Source: Candidatus Cloacimonadota bacterium
GTDB lineage: Bacteria; Cloacimonadota; Cloacimonadia; Cloacimonadales; Cloacimonadaceae
Direction: 5' to 3'
NCBI GenBank assembly: GCA_023230245.1
Contig: JALNXT010000061.1
Span: 1 to 7,647 of the forward strand
DNA: 7,647 bases
Within the stretch, counting starts at the first letter, position 1; each line of letters begins with the position of its first letter. This document shows, piece by piece, positions 1 through 6,409 of this stretch. A model generated the notes under the pieces. The model made no database searches and was not told where the DNA came from. It saw nothing but the letters and a program-made list of their open reading frames with translations. The translations under genes were made by a program, and so were the position numbers.

Positions 1-666
1 AGGGTAGCCAAGATCGCTTACCTCCAAAAACATGGCAAGGGGCAGATTTTTGTGAGTGAGGGATACCATACGGCGTCTTAACAGGCCGCTGGTCTGCTCA
101 TCATAGAGTGCTGCTTCGGTAGCGGTGGTGGCAATCATGGTGCCCTCAAATTTGTAGTAAGCGATGGGCTCTAAAAGTATCTTGTACTCACCGCCGATGA
201 GGACATCGTAATCCATGCCTGTGTGGTTTGAAATCATTTGTATGATGTACTCTGAACAAAAGTAGCTTTTAATGGCTTCAATGTTATTGCTTCCGTTGGT
301 GCTGATAATACGAGGCATGGCTTGTGGCGGATTAATATATTGATATTTATTTGTGGTCGGTTTCAACCCACTGCCTGCAGTATATTGCATCTTGCTCACT
401 TTCCCAAAATGCACTTGGATATTGTTGGGAGACTTATTGGTTAAATCAATAGAAGTTGTCACTGCTGCATGGTCACTTGCTCGAACCACAGTGACGCGCA
501 CACCTTCGTTGCCGCTGTTCCATGAATTGGTGCTGGTTCCGCTGCCCATCCCGCCGCCACCGCCGTCAATATTTCCGCTTCCGCCAGTATCGGCAATCGC
601 ATTCATCGGGCAGAGCAGGCAAAATATGAGGAGTAACGGCAGGGTCCGTAGAAGTAATTTCTTCAT
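1..666 (-). CDS. Secreted protein of unknown function, 3' end cut by window edge
   Basis: The frame is open from an ATG at 666 to base 1, giving 222 residues with no stop, so the C-terminus lies outside the window. AGGAGG (672-677) sits 5 bases before the ATG. Residues 1-25 form a classical Sec signal peptide: KK start, a Leu-rich core, and a likely cut after Ala-Ile-Ala (AIA|D). It is not an obvious lipoprotein, because the Cys residues at 16 and 19 lack a proper lipobox. A Gly-rich stretch (about 29-43) with GGGGGMGSGTS follows. The rest is a globular-looking domain containing PRIIS, SIEAIK-like and SLTHKNLPLAMFLE segments. I recognise this as the type of hypothetical secreted protein found next to DUF6550 genes in clostridial elements, but I know of no function. 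It lies downstream of the DUF6550 gene and beyond a terminator hairpin. Third codon positions look more A/T-rich than in the tad genes. A surface or adhesin-like role is only a guess. Confidence 0.85.
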   Translation of the reverse strand, partial: MKKLLLRTLPLLLIFCLLCPMNAIADTGGSGNIDGGGGGMGSGTSTNSWNSGNEGVRVTVVRASDHAAVTTSIDLTNKSPNNIQVHFGKVSKMQYTAGSGLKPTTNKYQYINPPQAMPRIISTNGSNNIEAIKSYFCSEYIIQMISNHTGMDYDVLIGGEYKILLEPIAYYKFEGTMIATTATEAALYDEQTSGLLRRRMVSLTHKNLPLAMFLEVSDLGYP

Positions 667-690
667 CCTGACCTCCTATTTTTGCAAATG

Positions 691-719
691 AAAAAGACAC
701 GGTATCTTTCAACCGTGTC
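691..719 (-). terminator. Intrinsic terminator or attenuator after the DUF6550 gene
   Basis: Read on the minus strand, the arms GACACGGT and ACCGTGTC (712-719 and 696-703) form a perfect 8-bp stem around an 8-base loop, followed at once by five T (695-691) and then CATTTGC. The stem can be lengthened by a G-U pair and A-U pairs into the T run. It starts about 20 bases after the stop codon of the upstream gene and ends 24 bases before the next start codon. No obvious promoter lies between the hairpin and that start. It should therefore end most transcripts from the DUF6550 promoter and let some read through. On the plus strand there is no T run after the stem, so it works in one direction only. 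Confidence 0.88.
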
Positions 720-738
720 CTTAGAATGATCTTGTTGT

Positions 739-1308
739 TTAGTCCATTATTCCAACCTGCTTGTTAATATCGCCATCACTATCCCCAACGGTACCCTCAC
801 CACCACCGCCGTGATCCTCAATCCATCCAAAACCCGGCACATAAATCTTGCCGTCCTTGGTTTCGCCGCCCTGGGGCTGACTGTCGCTTTTCGGGGTTTC
901 CTTGGGTTGTTCCACCTTGTCATGGTCGACAGCCTTGGGAGGCTCCGTGACCTTTTCGCCGTTAGGCTTCTGCGTAGGGTCTTGCCGCTGTTCCTCGGTA
1001 TATTCGGGTTTGCTCACATCGCCCTGAATGGTCTGTTCGGTACCGTTGGAAACCGCACCGTTATCGGTAGTCACCGGCTGGGTGGTATCCGGCGGGGTTA
1101 CGGTGACCTCTTTTTCTTTCTCTGTGCTATCCTGCTTGGAAGGGTCTACCGTCACCTTGCTCACTTCGGAGCTTTGGGACGGGAGAGGTGCATCCACCGG
1201 CTTGGGCGTCTGAAACCGCTGCCCGATCAGCACCACCAGCACCGCGCAGAGGGCGAGGCCACCGGCGACAGCCAGCCACTTATTTATTTTGGGATTCATA
1301 TTTTTCAT
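739..1308 (-). CDS. DUF6550-like membrane-anchored, low-complexity protein
   Basis: This is a 189-residue protein with an N-in/C-out type layout: a short basic N-terminus (MKNMNPKINKW), one hydrophobic segment at about 11-28, then roughly 120 residues rich in Pro, Thr, Lys, Glu, Gln and Ser that should be extended and disordered. The end (about 154-189) is different and looks conserved: KIYVPGFGWIEDHGGGG followed by an acidic tail. The architecture and the GFGWIED ending match what I know as DUF6550, a family without a known function. The start is fixed by AGGAGG (1317-1322) 8 bases upstream; the Met at residue 4 has no comparable site. It is the first gene after the promoter at 1392-1420 and is followed by a terminator. 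The likely role is a cell-wall-spanning linker or anchor in the envelope, inferred only from its shape. Family assignment is fairly sure; function is unknown. Confidence 0.88.
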   Translation of the reverse strand: MKNMNPKINKWLAVAGGLALCAVLVVLIGQRFQTPKPVDAPLPSQSSEVSKVTVDPSKQDSTEKEKEVTVTPPDTTQPVTTDNGAVSNGTEQTIQGDVSKPEYTEEQRQDPTQKPNGEKVTEPPKAVDHDKVEQPKETPKSDSQPQGGETKDGKIYVPGFGWIEDHGGGGEGTVGDSDGDINKQVGIMD

Positions 1309-1369
1309 AAGAGCATCCTCCTATTCGTGAAAGTTTGATTTTTCCTTGTTACGTCACACCCTACCACGA

Positions 1370-1410
1370 AGTTTTCAAAAAGTCTATCCATATTATAGAA
1401 AACTTTTTGA
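1370..1410. repeat. Inverted repeat around the promoter -10 region (possible operator)
   Basis: TCAAAAAGT (1375-1383) and ACTTTTTGA (1402-1410) are perfect 9-base inverted copies with an 18-base spacer that contains the -10 box. An alternative 7-base pairing, AGTTTTC (1370-1376) with GAAAACT (1398-1404), overlaps both arms. One arm falls in the promoter spacer and the other just past the predicted start site, as expected for an operator. The arms are A/T-rich, so a chance match in this A/T-rich gap is possible. It does not look like a terminator because no T run follows on either strand. Confidence 0.4.
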
Positions 1411-1420
1411 TAACAGTCAA
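1392..1420 (-). promoter_or_regulatory. Near-consensus sigma-A promoter for the DUF6550 gene
   Basis: On the minus strand a -35 box TTGACT (1420-1415) and a perfect -10 box TATAAT (1397-1392) are separated by exactly 17 bases. The -35 box overlaps the TGA stop (1419-1417) of the TadE-like gene. Transcription should start near 1385, giving a leader of about 77 bases before the ATG at 1308. This would uncouple expression of the DUF6550 gene (and any read-through into the secreted-protein gene) from the tad operon upstream. No intrinsic terminator separates the two units, so tad transcripts may also continue through. Confidence 0.82.
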
Positions 1421-1965
1421 AACTTAGGCGTGTATCCGGCGCTGGTCTTGACCTTGATGATCATGGACGGCAGCAGCTGTCCGCCAAAGGATACGGGAAC
1501 CTCCAGCAGGATGGTGCTGTCCGCCTCAAAGCGGGCGGAAGCCTGATCCCCTGACGCAAGAGGTGCGTTTCGGATGTCCACATCCAGATTCCAGACCTTA
1601 AACTCCAGCTTTCCGTCCGGGGTGCGTTTTTCGTGATAGCCACCGCTGCTGGAAAGGCCGAGAATGCCGTCCAGTCGGTCATAAATATCGCCGTAATCGA
1701 GGCTTTCCTCAAAATCCCCGGCAAAGGGCTGGTAAGCACCCGAATAACCCTCCCGCACGCCGTGGTACACATCATCGTAATTCTCCACCACGGTGGAGAT
1801 AACCGCCGCCTGCACCGCATCCCGCACACCCTGCGCCACAATCAGAAGACGGAAATATTCCGAAATGCCGGTGAAGATCATGACCAGCGACAGGGTGATG
1901 GCGATGATCAGCGGAAAGCCCGCGCCGCCTTTTCCCCGTAGGATTTGCTTGATTTTATCCGTCAT
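1417..1965 (-). CDS. TadE-like single-pass pseudopilin candidate
   Basis: The protein has 182 residues from the ATG at 1965, which overlaps the upstream stop by 4 bases (ATGA), the usual junction in this operon. A TTG six bases earlier is also open but less likely. The N-terminus is short and basic with a Gly-rich stretch (RGKGGAG, residues 10-16), followed by one hydrophobic helix at about 17-35 and a soluble domain. This matches TadE-type minor pilins in layout and position. It lacks the acidic residue expected at +5 of a prepilin-peptidase site after any of the Gly residues; a Pro or Gly is found there. Segments such as AQGVRDAVQAAVIST (44-58) resemble the helix that follows the membrane segment in TadE proteins. 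The C-terminal half (about 118-175) looks beta-rich. It is the last gene of the tad transcript proper. The assignment rests on architecture and context, not on a diagnostic motif. Confidence 0.72.
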   Translation of the reverse strand: MTDKIKQILRGKGGAGFPLIIAITLSLVMIFTGISEYFRLLIVAQGVRDAVQAAVISTVVENYDDVYHGVREGYSGAYQPFAGDFEESLDYGDIYDRLDGILGLSSSGGYHEKRTPDGKLEFKVWNLDVDIRNAPLASGDQASARFEADSTILLEVPVSFGGQLLPSMIIKVKTSAGYTPKF

Positions 1966-2360
1966 TTCCAATAAACCTCGCTCTTTCCCGCCGCGTCCGC
2001 TCTCAGCGTAATGGGGAACGAGCCGAAGCCGCCGAACAGCCCGATGTTGGTCTGGTAGGTGACCGTTACCATGACTTCCTCATTCAGCTGGATTCTGCCG
2101 GTTTCAGACAACTCCACGCTGGGAGAAAGCCCGGTTTTTTCCCGCAAGAGCTGCTCCCGACGACTGGTTTCACTGCCCACCTGTCCGGCAATTTCGGCCT
2201 CCCGGATGAGCTCGGTGGCAAAGGTGTCCAGCTGCTGCTTTTGGATGTAGACGGGAAACACCTTCACGGCAAGGGCAATGACCAGCATGGCGCACAGCAC
2301 CAGCACGGCTACATCCATGTAGCCCTCGCCCCGCTTGTTGCTCAGGATTTTTCTCAGCAC
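1962..2360 (-). CDS. DUF4320 family protein with pseudopilin-like N-terminus
   Basis: This is a 132-residue protein starting with GTG at 2360; a GGGGGTGA site supports this start, and the gene overlaps the end of the previous gene by 7 bases. Residues 1-14 are basic and contain KRGEGYMD. If cut after Gly11, as prepilin peptidases do, the +5 residue is Asp16, an acidic residue where Glu is usual. A hydrophobic helix (about 17-34, DVAVLVLCAMLVIALAV) and a basic/polar segment (KQQLDTFATELIREAE) follow, as in TadE-like and pilin-like proteins. The C-terminus (NIGLFGGFGSFPITLRADA, then GKSEVYWK) is what I recognise from DUF4320. Likely role: minor pilin or pseudopilin assembled by the CpaF/TadB/TadC machine. 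Family assignment is confident; pilin function is inferred. Confidence 0.85.
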   Translation of the reverse strand: MLRKILSNKRGEGYMDVAVLVLCAMLVIALAVKVFPVYIQKQQLDTFATELIREAEIAGQVGSETSRREQLLREKTGLSPSVELSETGRIQLNEEVMVTVTYQTNIGLFGGFGSFPITLRADAAGKSEVYWK

Positions 2361-3010
2361 ATGGTCACCCCCTGCTCAAAGGGTCCCTGCTCCAACCTCG
2401 GTTCCGGGTTGTGATCGCTTAACACACGCCATGCGCCCTTGCTGAAATCAGCGGTGCAGATTTCCTGCTCCAGCAGTTCCTCTGCGGGAACATCTCTGGC
2501 AAATTCAGCGCTGCCGGGATTTCCTTTCACGTTGTGGCCCGCCAGCAAAAGCTGTGCGGTTTCGGGCGTCAAGTATACATACCCGCCGGGCGTCATCATA
2601 TCAAACGATGCGTTCGGATGCGCTTCGATAAATTCCCGCAGGGTGATTCTCACTTCCTCCGCGGAAACAGGCGCATAGTCCGGGTCAAGGGTATATTCTG
2701 ATTCCGATTCGCCCTTGTCCCACAGTGTCCAGAGCGCATGGGTGAGTTCCTCGCTGAAATCAACGGTTTGCTCGGATATCCACTGATCCGCTACCACCTC
2801 CAGCGGGTTTTCAAAGCGGAGCAGATACTCCATATATTCGGCGGAATAGCTGCCGTCGGACAGCTCTTGATACACAAACTGCACGGCGGCAATTTCGCTT
2901 GCCAGCTCCACCAGCTCGGAGGCCGGTTTCTGCTGCCATTCCTTTTGATACTGCGCCATGCCTCTGTCCAGCTTTTTGCGCAGAAGCGTCATCATTTCCT
3001 GTTCCGTCAT
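2354..3010 (-). CDS. Soluble acidic protein, DUF3848-like, function unknown
   Basis: This 218-residue protein has no signal peptide or membrane segment and is rich in Glu, Asp and Gln, so it is probably cytoplasmic. The helical N-terminal part (about 1-78: SELVELASEIAAVQFVYQEL, then EYMEYLLRFENPLEVVADQW) resembles the DUF3848 pattern from clostridial accessory elements. A second region (about 133-200) includes MMTPGGYVYLTPETAQLLLAG, a conserved-looking NPGSAEFARDVPAEELL and a C-terminal WRVLSDHNPEP. This second region recalls small modules of multi-domain mobile-element proteins, but I cannot name it. GGGAGGTG lies 10 bases before the ATG, and the gene begins 18 bases after the tadC stop. It overlaps the next gene by 7 bases, so it belongs to the operon even though it is not a known Tad component. 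It could be a regulator, chaperone or adaptor of the machine; nothing in the sequence decides between these. Confidence 0.75.
   Translation of the reverse strand: MTEQEMMTLLRKKLDRGMAQYQKEWQQKPASELVELASEIAAVQFVYQELSDGSYSAEYMEYLLRFENPLEVVADQWISEQTVDFSEELTHALWTLWDKGESESEYTLDPDYAPVSAEEVRITLREFIEAHPNASFDMMTPGGYVYLTPETAQLLLAGHNVKGNPGSAEFARDVPAEELLEQEICTADFSKGAWRVLSDHNPEPRLEQGPFEQGVTMC
2365..2372 (-). promoter_or_regulatory. Ribosome binding site that sets the GTG start of the DUF4320 gene
   Basis: GGGGGTGA pairs with the 16S tail along its length if one G-U pair is allowed, and lies 7 bases (from GGGGG) before GTG at 2360. The nearby ATG at 2362 is in the frame of the upstream gene, not of this one. 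Confidence 0.65.
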
Positions 3011-3028
3011 TTGGCTTACACCTCCCTG

Positions 3029-3901
3029 TTAGAACATCCCGCCGAGGGATGTAATGATTTCATAGACAATAACCGCCATGTAGGTCATGAGAAAGCACAT
3101 GAGCATGGCAAAAGAAAACACCCGGATTTTCGGCGGGATCTTTATGGCCTGCGCTTTCAGCCGCTGAAGCTCCAGCTGCTTCATGTCATGAGTCAGCATC
3201 TGAAAATACATTCCGCCGTCGTCCCCGCGCAGTACGCCGATCAGCCCTCTGGTAATATCCGAGAGCATGGGCGAATTGAACCTTGCCTCAAAACGGGTCA
3301 GCGCCGCTTCATAGCTGGAGGAGCGCATATCCGCCGTGAGGATGTCAAGCTCCGCCGCAAAGTCCTCGCCCGCGTTTTTCTTGAAATTCTCCAGCATGGA
3401 CAGCACGTCACGGCTGGCTTTCAGCTCCTGGGTGATGGTCGCCACAAAGCGCGGCAGCTCCTGTTCGATTTTTCCGCGCTTGGCTGCCAGCGCCTCATCC
3501 GCCTTACGGATTTCCTTAAAATAAGTCAAAATAGCGGTAAACAGCACAATGGGCGCCAGCAACGGCAGTACAATCAGGCAGGGGATGATGCAGAGCCCGA
3601 TAGCCGCCGCCTTAACAATTGCCGTAGCCGTGAACAGCTCCGGCGAGTCGGAAAGTCCCGCCGCCGACAGCACATTTACCATCCGGCTTTTCTTATACGC
3701 ATCCATGCGAAGATACCGGGAAAGCCGTACAGCGGCATTTCGCAGCAGAGCATCGGTGGTTTTGGGTTTGGCTTTGGCCTGCTTTCCCGCCGACAGCATC
3801 GCCTTTTGGGTGGCGAGAGTGGGCAGATGTAAGAGGTCGGCGGCAAGGAAAAAGAGTCCCGCCGATAGGAGGACTCCGAATAAAAACAGATAGATTGTCA
3901 T
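3029..3901 (-). CDS. tadC: Tad platform protein TadC (GspF-like)
   Basis: This is a 290-residue integral membrane protein of the type II secretion F / TadC class. It pairs with TadB to form the inner-membrane platform that the CpaF motor acts on. Hydrophobic segments lie at about 3-22, 92-126 (long enough for two passes) and 260-284, with a large cytoplasmic helical region between the last two (about 128-255). That region contains QELPRFVATITQELKASRDV, the typical start of the T2SSF domain. I choose ATG at 3901 because GGAGGTGA sits just upstream and the gap to the tadB stop is only 4 bases. The longer reading from TTG at 3922 would place the ribosome site inside the gene. It is followed 18 bases later by the DUF3848-like gene. 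Length and layout are normal for the family. Confidence 0.9.
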   Translation of the reverse strand: MTIYLFLFGVLLSAGLFFLAADLLHLPTLATQKAMLSAGKQAKAKPKTTDALLRNAAVRLSRYLRMDAYKKSRMVNVLSAAGLSDSPELFTATAIVKAAAIGLCIIPCLIVLPLLAPIVLFTAILTYFKEIRKADEALAAKRGKIEQELPRFVATITQELKASRDVLSMLENFKKNAGEDFAAELDILTADMRSSSYEAALTRFEARFNSPMLSDITRGLIGVLRGDDGGMYFQMLTHDMKQLELQRLKAQAIKIPPKIRVFSFAMLMCFLMTYMAVIVYEIITSLGGMF

Positions 3902-3905
3902 GCCG

Positions 3906-3913
3906 TCACCTCC
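3906..3913 (-). promoter_or_regulatory. Ribosome binding site that decides the tadC start
   Basis: GGAGGTGA, a full match to the 16S tail, includes the tadB stop TGA and leaves 4 bases (CGGC) before the ATG at 3901. It rules out the upstream TTG at 3922 as the main start and suggests that ribosomes ending tadB restart on tadC. Confidence 0.82.
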
Positions 3914-4835
3914 GATATTCAATGGGCTGAGTGAGTTTGATCACAAACGCCGTGGAAATGAAAATCACGGCGGCGCAGATCGCCAGCACCACCTGTCCCA
4001 GCGGAGTGTGCATCAAGGTGCGGTACCAGTCCTGATTCAAGAAATACAGGAGCGGAATATTCCCGATGACGAGAATCACCATAACGATGAATTCCTTTCT
4101 CGGCTCAAACACCATGGTTTCCAGCTCACCGTTGACCACCCGCATATCACTGAGTTTACTGACGATTGGGGTCAGAGTGGTTTTGAGGCTGCGGTCGTGC
4201 TGGCAGGCAATGAGGGCGTCGCACCATTCCTGAAACACCGCGTTGTCAATCTTTACTTTTACATCATGGAGTGCCGCCGTCACATCGGGGTCCACCAGCC
4301 GGACGCGGGACACAAAGCCCTGAAACACCGACAGCACCGGCGGATTCAGGTACGGGAGGTTTTCTTCCACCGCCGTCAGAATGTCCTCATTTCGAAGATA
4401 GGCCGTGGTGATGATGGAAAGAGCCGTTTCCAGCTCCGCCGCAATGTCCTTTTTGAAGTGGCTGGCCGTGAGCTTTACCCACCAGAACGGCAGGAGCATA
4501 CAGCCTACCGCCATGACAGGAACCAGAAAAAAGTTCGAAAGCATGACAGCTATCGACACACCCACGGTAAAGAATAGCAGGGACAATGCACAGAGCATGG
4601 GAAAGCGTGTCGTCCTGCCGGTGACCTTGAGGATGGACTGCACCTCGGTAAGCTCCCTGCGCAGATAGGACTTCTTTTTCCTGTGGGTGGTTTCATTAAC
4701 CTCATCCCGCAGAGCTTTGGGCTGATCGGTCAGCCTGCCGAAGATGGCGGTTGTAAATGCCATGGGAGTAAGGCCGAGCAAAAGAAAAGAGCCTGCGATC
4801 ATGCCGATGCAGGCCATTAAAAGTATTGTTGTCAT
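3906..4835 (-). CDS. tadB: Tad platform protein TadB (GspF-like)
   Basis: This is a 309-residue inner-membrane protein. Hydrophobic segments: about 3-30, a double span at 79-120, and two near the C-terminus (about 248-266 and 281-300). The cytoplasmic region between the second and third groups (about 125-245) contains the T2SSF-type helices (KKDIAAELETALSIITTAYL). This is the layout of TadB, the partner of TadC in the pilus platform. ATG at 4835 overlaps the cpaF stop by 4 bases (ATGA), and AAAGGAGG lies 10 bases upstream. Calling it TadB rather than TadC rests on gene order (motor, TadB, TadC) and on the N-terminal region with a basic linker (HRKKKSYLRREL, 51-62). The two proteins are related, so the names could be swapped in other schemes. 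Confidence 0.87.
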   Translation of the reverse strand: MTTILLMACIGMIAGSFLLLGLTPMAFTTAIFGRLTDQPKALRDEVNETTHRKKKSYLRRELTEVQSILKVTGRTTRFPMLCALSLLFFTVGVSIAVMLSNFFLVPVMAVGCMLLPFWWVKLTASHFKKDIAAELETALSIITTAYLRNEDILTAVEENLPYLNPPVLSVFQGFVSRVRLVDPDVTAALHDVKVKIDNAVFQEWCDALIACQHDRSLKTTLTPIVSKLSDMRVVNGELETMVFEPRKEFIVMVILVIGNIPLLYFLNQDWYRTLMHTPLGQVVLAICAAVIFISTAFVIKLTQPIEYRR

Positions 4836-6409
4836 GCGGTTTGTTCCTCCTTTCCCCGCAGGCGTTCAATGACCGTCTGCGGCATGCCGTTTTCCAGCAG
4901 CCGCTTGGCAAGGCTGTCCGAGATGGTGTTGACCTGCTTATGGTGCCCCTCAATGACAAATTTGCCATCCTCCATGCGGTTTTCCGTGATGATGTACTGG
5001 AACAGCGGGCGGAACTGCCTTGTGCCGTCGGGCAGGATTTCGCACTCCTGAATCTCCATCATGCGGCGCTGCTTGTTTTCCAGCTGCTTGCAGAACACCA
5101 CAATGGGGTAGGCTTCAGTTACATAGTCCATAAGGGTCTGGTCGGACATATCCACGGCGCGTTTGCACAGGGACACCATTCTGCGATAGGTGGCTTCGCA
5201 GGAATTGGAATGGATGGTGGTCAGCACCGCCACGCCGGTTCGGGCAGCCTCCTGCGCCGCGTTCGCTTCGGCGCCGCGCATTTCGCCCACCACGATGATA
5301 TCCGGGTTAAAACGGAGGGCATAGTCTAAAAGATTGGTCTGGTCAATGCGCTGGCGGTCATTGTCGCTGTCGCGGGTCAGGGTGTGGATGACCGAATTGA
5401 CCACTTTCCCATCCTTTTCCCGCACCAGAGCCAATTCACGGGAGCCGTTCTCAATGGTATAGATCCTCTTGTTGTCCGGTACGGTGGTCAGCACCCAGCC
5501 AGCCACGGTGGTTTTGCCGGAGCTGGTGGCTCCCGCCACACAGACCGAAATACCATAGCGGACGCAGAGGGATAAGAAATCCAGCATGGGGCCAGTTGCC
5601 GTGCCGCTCCCCACAAAGTCCTCTTTTTTCATGCTCTGCGGGTTGACGATACGGATGGAGGCGGCCACGCCCACATCCCCGTCCACAATGGGGCTTTTCA
5701 GCACAGCGATACGGATGTTCTTGGAGAGATGCCCCAGCACAATGGGACTGGCGTTATCCAGTACCATGCCGCTGATGTGGAGCATCCTGCGAATGACATT
5801 CACAGCGTGCTGGGGGCTTTCAAAGCGTTCCTCCAGCTTCACGGTGCGACCGTCCGAATACTGCACCTCAATGTCTTTCCATGAATTGACGTCAATTGCC
5901 TCAATGCCGGTGCCGAAGATGTATTTGGTCAGAAACCCGAACTCCGCCATTTCGGTGTAGAGGGCGTCCGCCAGCCTGTCGCCGCTTATGCCGTTTACGG
6001 AGACACGGTTGTCCTGCAGGAATTTCTGGATGTATCGCTTCATCTGCGCCTTGGCGTCCTCGCCGCCTGCAGTGAGGAGGATGCTGTAATGCTCGGAGAT
6101 GTACGCCTGTACCTCGGCAAGAACCGTAGAGAAGTCTTTTCCCCCAGCCTCCGGGGTAAAGAACAGGCCATGCGCACGCAGCGCGCGATTGTCATGCAAC
6201 GGTGCGGTAGCCTGCTCATCCGGTGGATTCAAAATATCCACATCGGAACCGAACTGCAAGTTTGCAAATCTTTCGGCCGTGGATTCGGAGGTATTGCCCG
6301 CTTCGGTGATAAGCTCCGGTTCTGCGGATAATGGCTGATTTCCGATTTCCACCGCAGATACCGGCGAGCTTTGAAACACCGACGTGCTTCTTTTTTTGCC
6401 CAACTTCAT
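4832..6409 (-). CDS. cpaF: CpaF/TadA family secretion motor ATPase
   Basis: This is a 525-residue hexameric P-loop ATPase of the type II/IV secretion family that would power assembly or export through TadB/TadC from the cytoplasmic face. About the first 90 residues are low-complexity. The N-terminal domain follows (about 95-270, including the conserved TGIEAIDVNSWKDIEV-type region), then the ATPase core: Walker A GATSSGKT (293-300), Asp box TIENGSRE (318-325), Walker B IIVVGEMRG (371-379, Glu376) and His box TTIHSNS (397-403). All catalytic motifs are intact. The Asp box reads ENGSREL rather than the usual ED-x-x-EL, one residue longer and with Asn for Asp. ATG at 6409 overlaps the previous stop by 4 bases (ATGA), with AAAGGAGGTG upstream inside the preceding gene. 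The identification is secure; whether it extrudes a pilus, a pseudopilus or something else is not shown. Confidence 0.95.
   Translation of the reverse strand: MKLGKKRSTSVFQSSPVSAVEIGNQPLSAEPELITEAGNTSESTAERFANLQFGSDVDILNPPDEQATAPLHDNRALRAHGLFFTPEAGGKDFSTVLAEVQAYISEHYSILLTAGGEDAKAQMKRYIQKFLQDNRVSVNGISGDRLADALYTEMAEFGFLTKYIFGTGIEAIDVNSWKDIEVQYSDGRTVKLEERFESPQHAVNVIRRMLHISGMVLDNASPIVLGHLSKNIRIAVLKSPIVDGDVGVAASIRIVNPQSMKKEDFVGSGTATGPMLDFLSLCVRYGISVCVAGATSSGKTTVAGWVLTTVPDNKRIYTIENGSRELALVREKDGKVVNSVIHTLTRDSDNDRQRIDQTNLLDYALRFNPDIIVVGEMRGAEANAAQEAARTGVAVLTTIHSNSCEATYRRMVSLCKRAVDMSDQTLMDYVTEAYPIVVFCKQLENKQRRMMEIQECEILPDGTRQFRPLFQYIITENRMEDGKFVIEGHHKQVNTISDSLAKRLLENGMPQTVIERLRGKEEQTA

Noticed and set aside
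607..666. Lipoprotein signal in the secreted protein (Cys at 16 and 19)
   Set aside because: The residues before either Cys do not fit a lipobox, while AIA|D at 25/26 is a good signal peptidase I site.
353..691. Open frame of 112 codons on the plus strand with a Pro-rich run
   Set aside because: It is antisense to the secreted protein; the Pro run mirrors the Gly-rich stretch. It also runs into the terminator hairpin.
811..1338. Open frame of 175 codons on the plus strand with hydrophobic stretches
   Set aside because: It is the complement of the DUF6550 gene. The Leu/Phe/Arg-rich content is what Lys/Glu/Gln-rich codons give on the other strand.
1324..1370. Leader hairpin from TTCGTG (1324-1329) and CACGAA (1365-1370), possible riboswitch
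   Set aside because: It has only 6 pairs and a 35-base loop, with no further conserved structure visible. It is likely chance.
1370..1410. The dyad as a terminator of the tad operon
   Set aside because: The arms are A/T-rich with an 18-base loop and no T run follows on the minus strand. It overlaps a near-perfect promoter, which explains the position better.
2738..3832. Open frame of 364 codons on the plus strand
   Set aside because: It lies opposite tadC and the DUF3848-like gene and crosses their junction. The product is full of His, Arg, Gln and Gly, typical of the antisense of G/C-rich codons. It shows no recognisable domain.
3900..4577. Open frame of 225 codons on the plus strand
   Set aside because: It is antisense to tadB, very rich in His and Arg, and has no recognisable motif.
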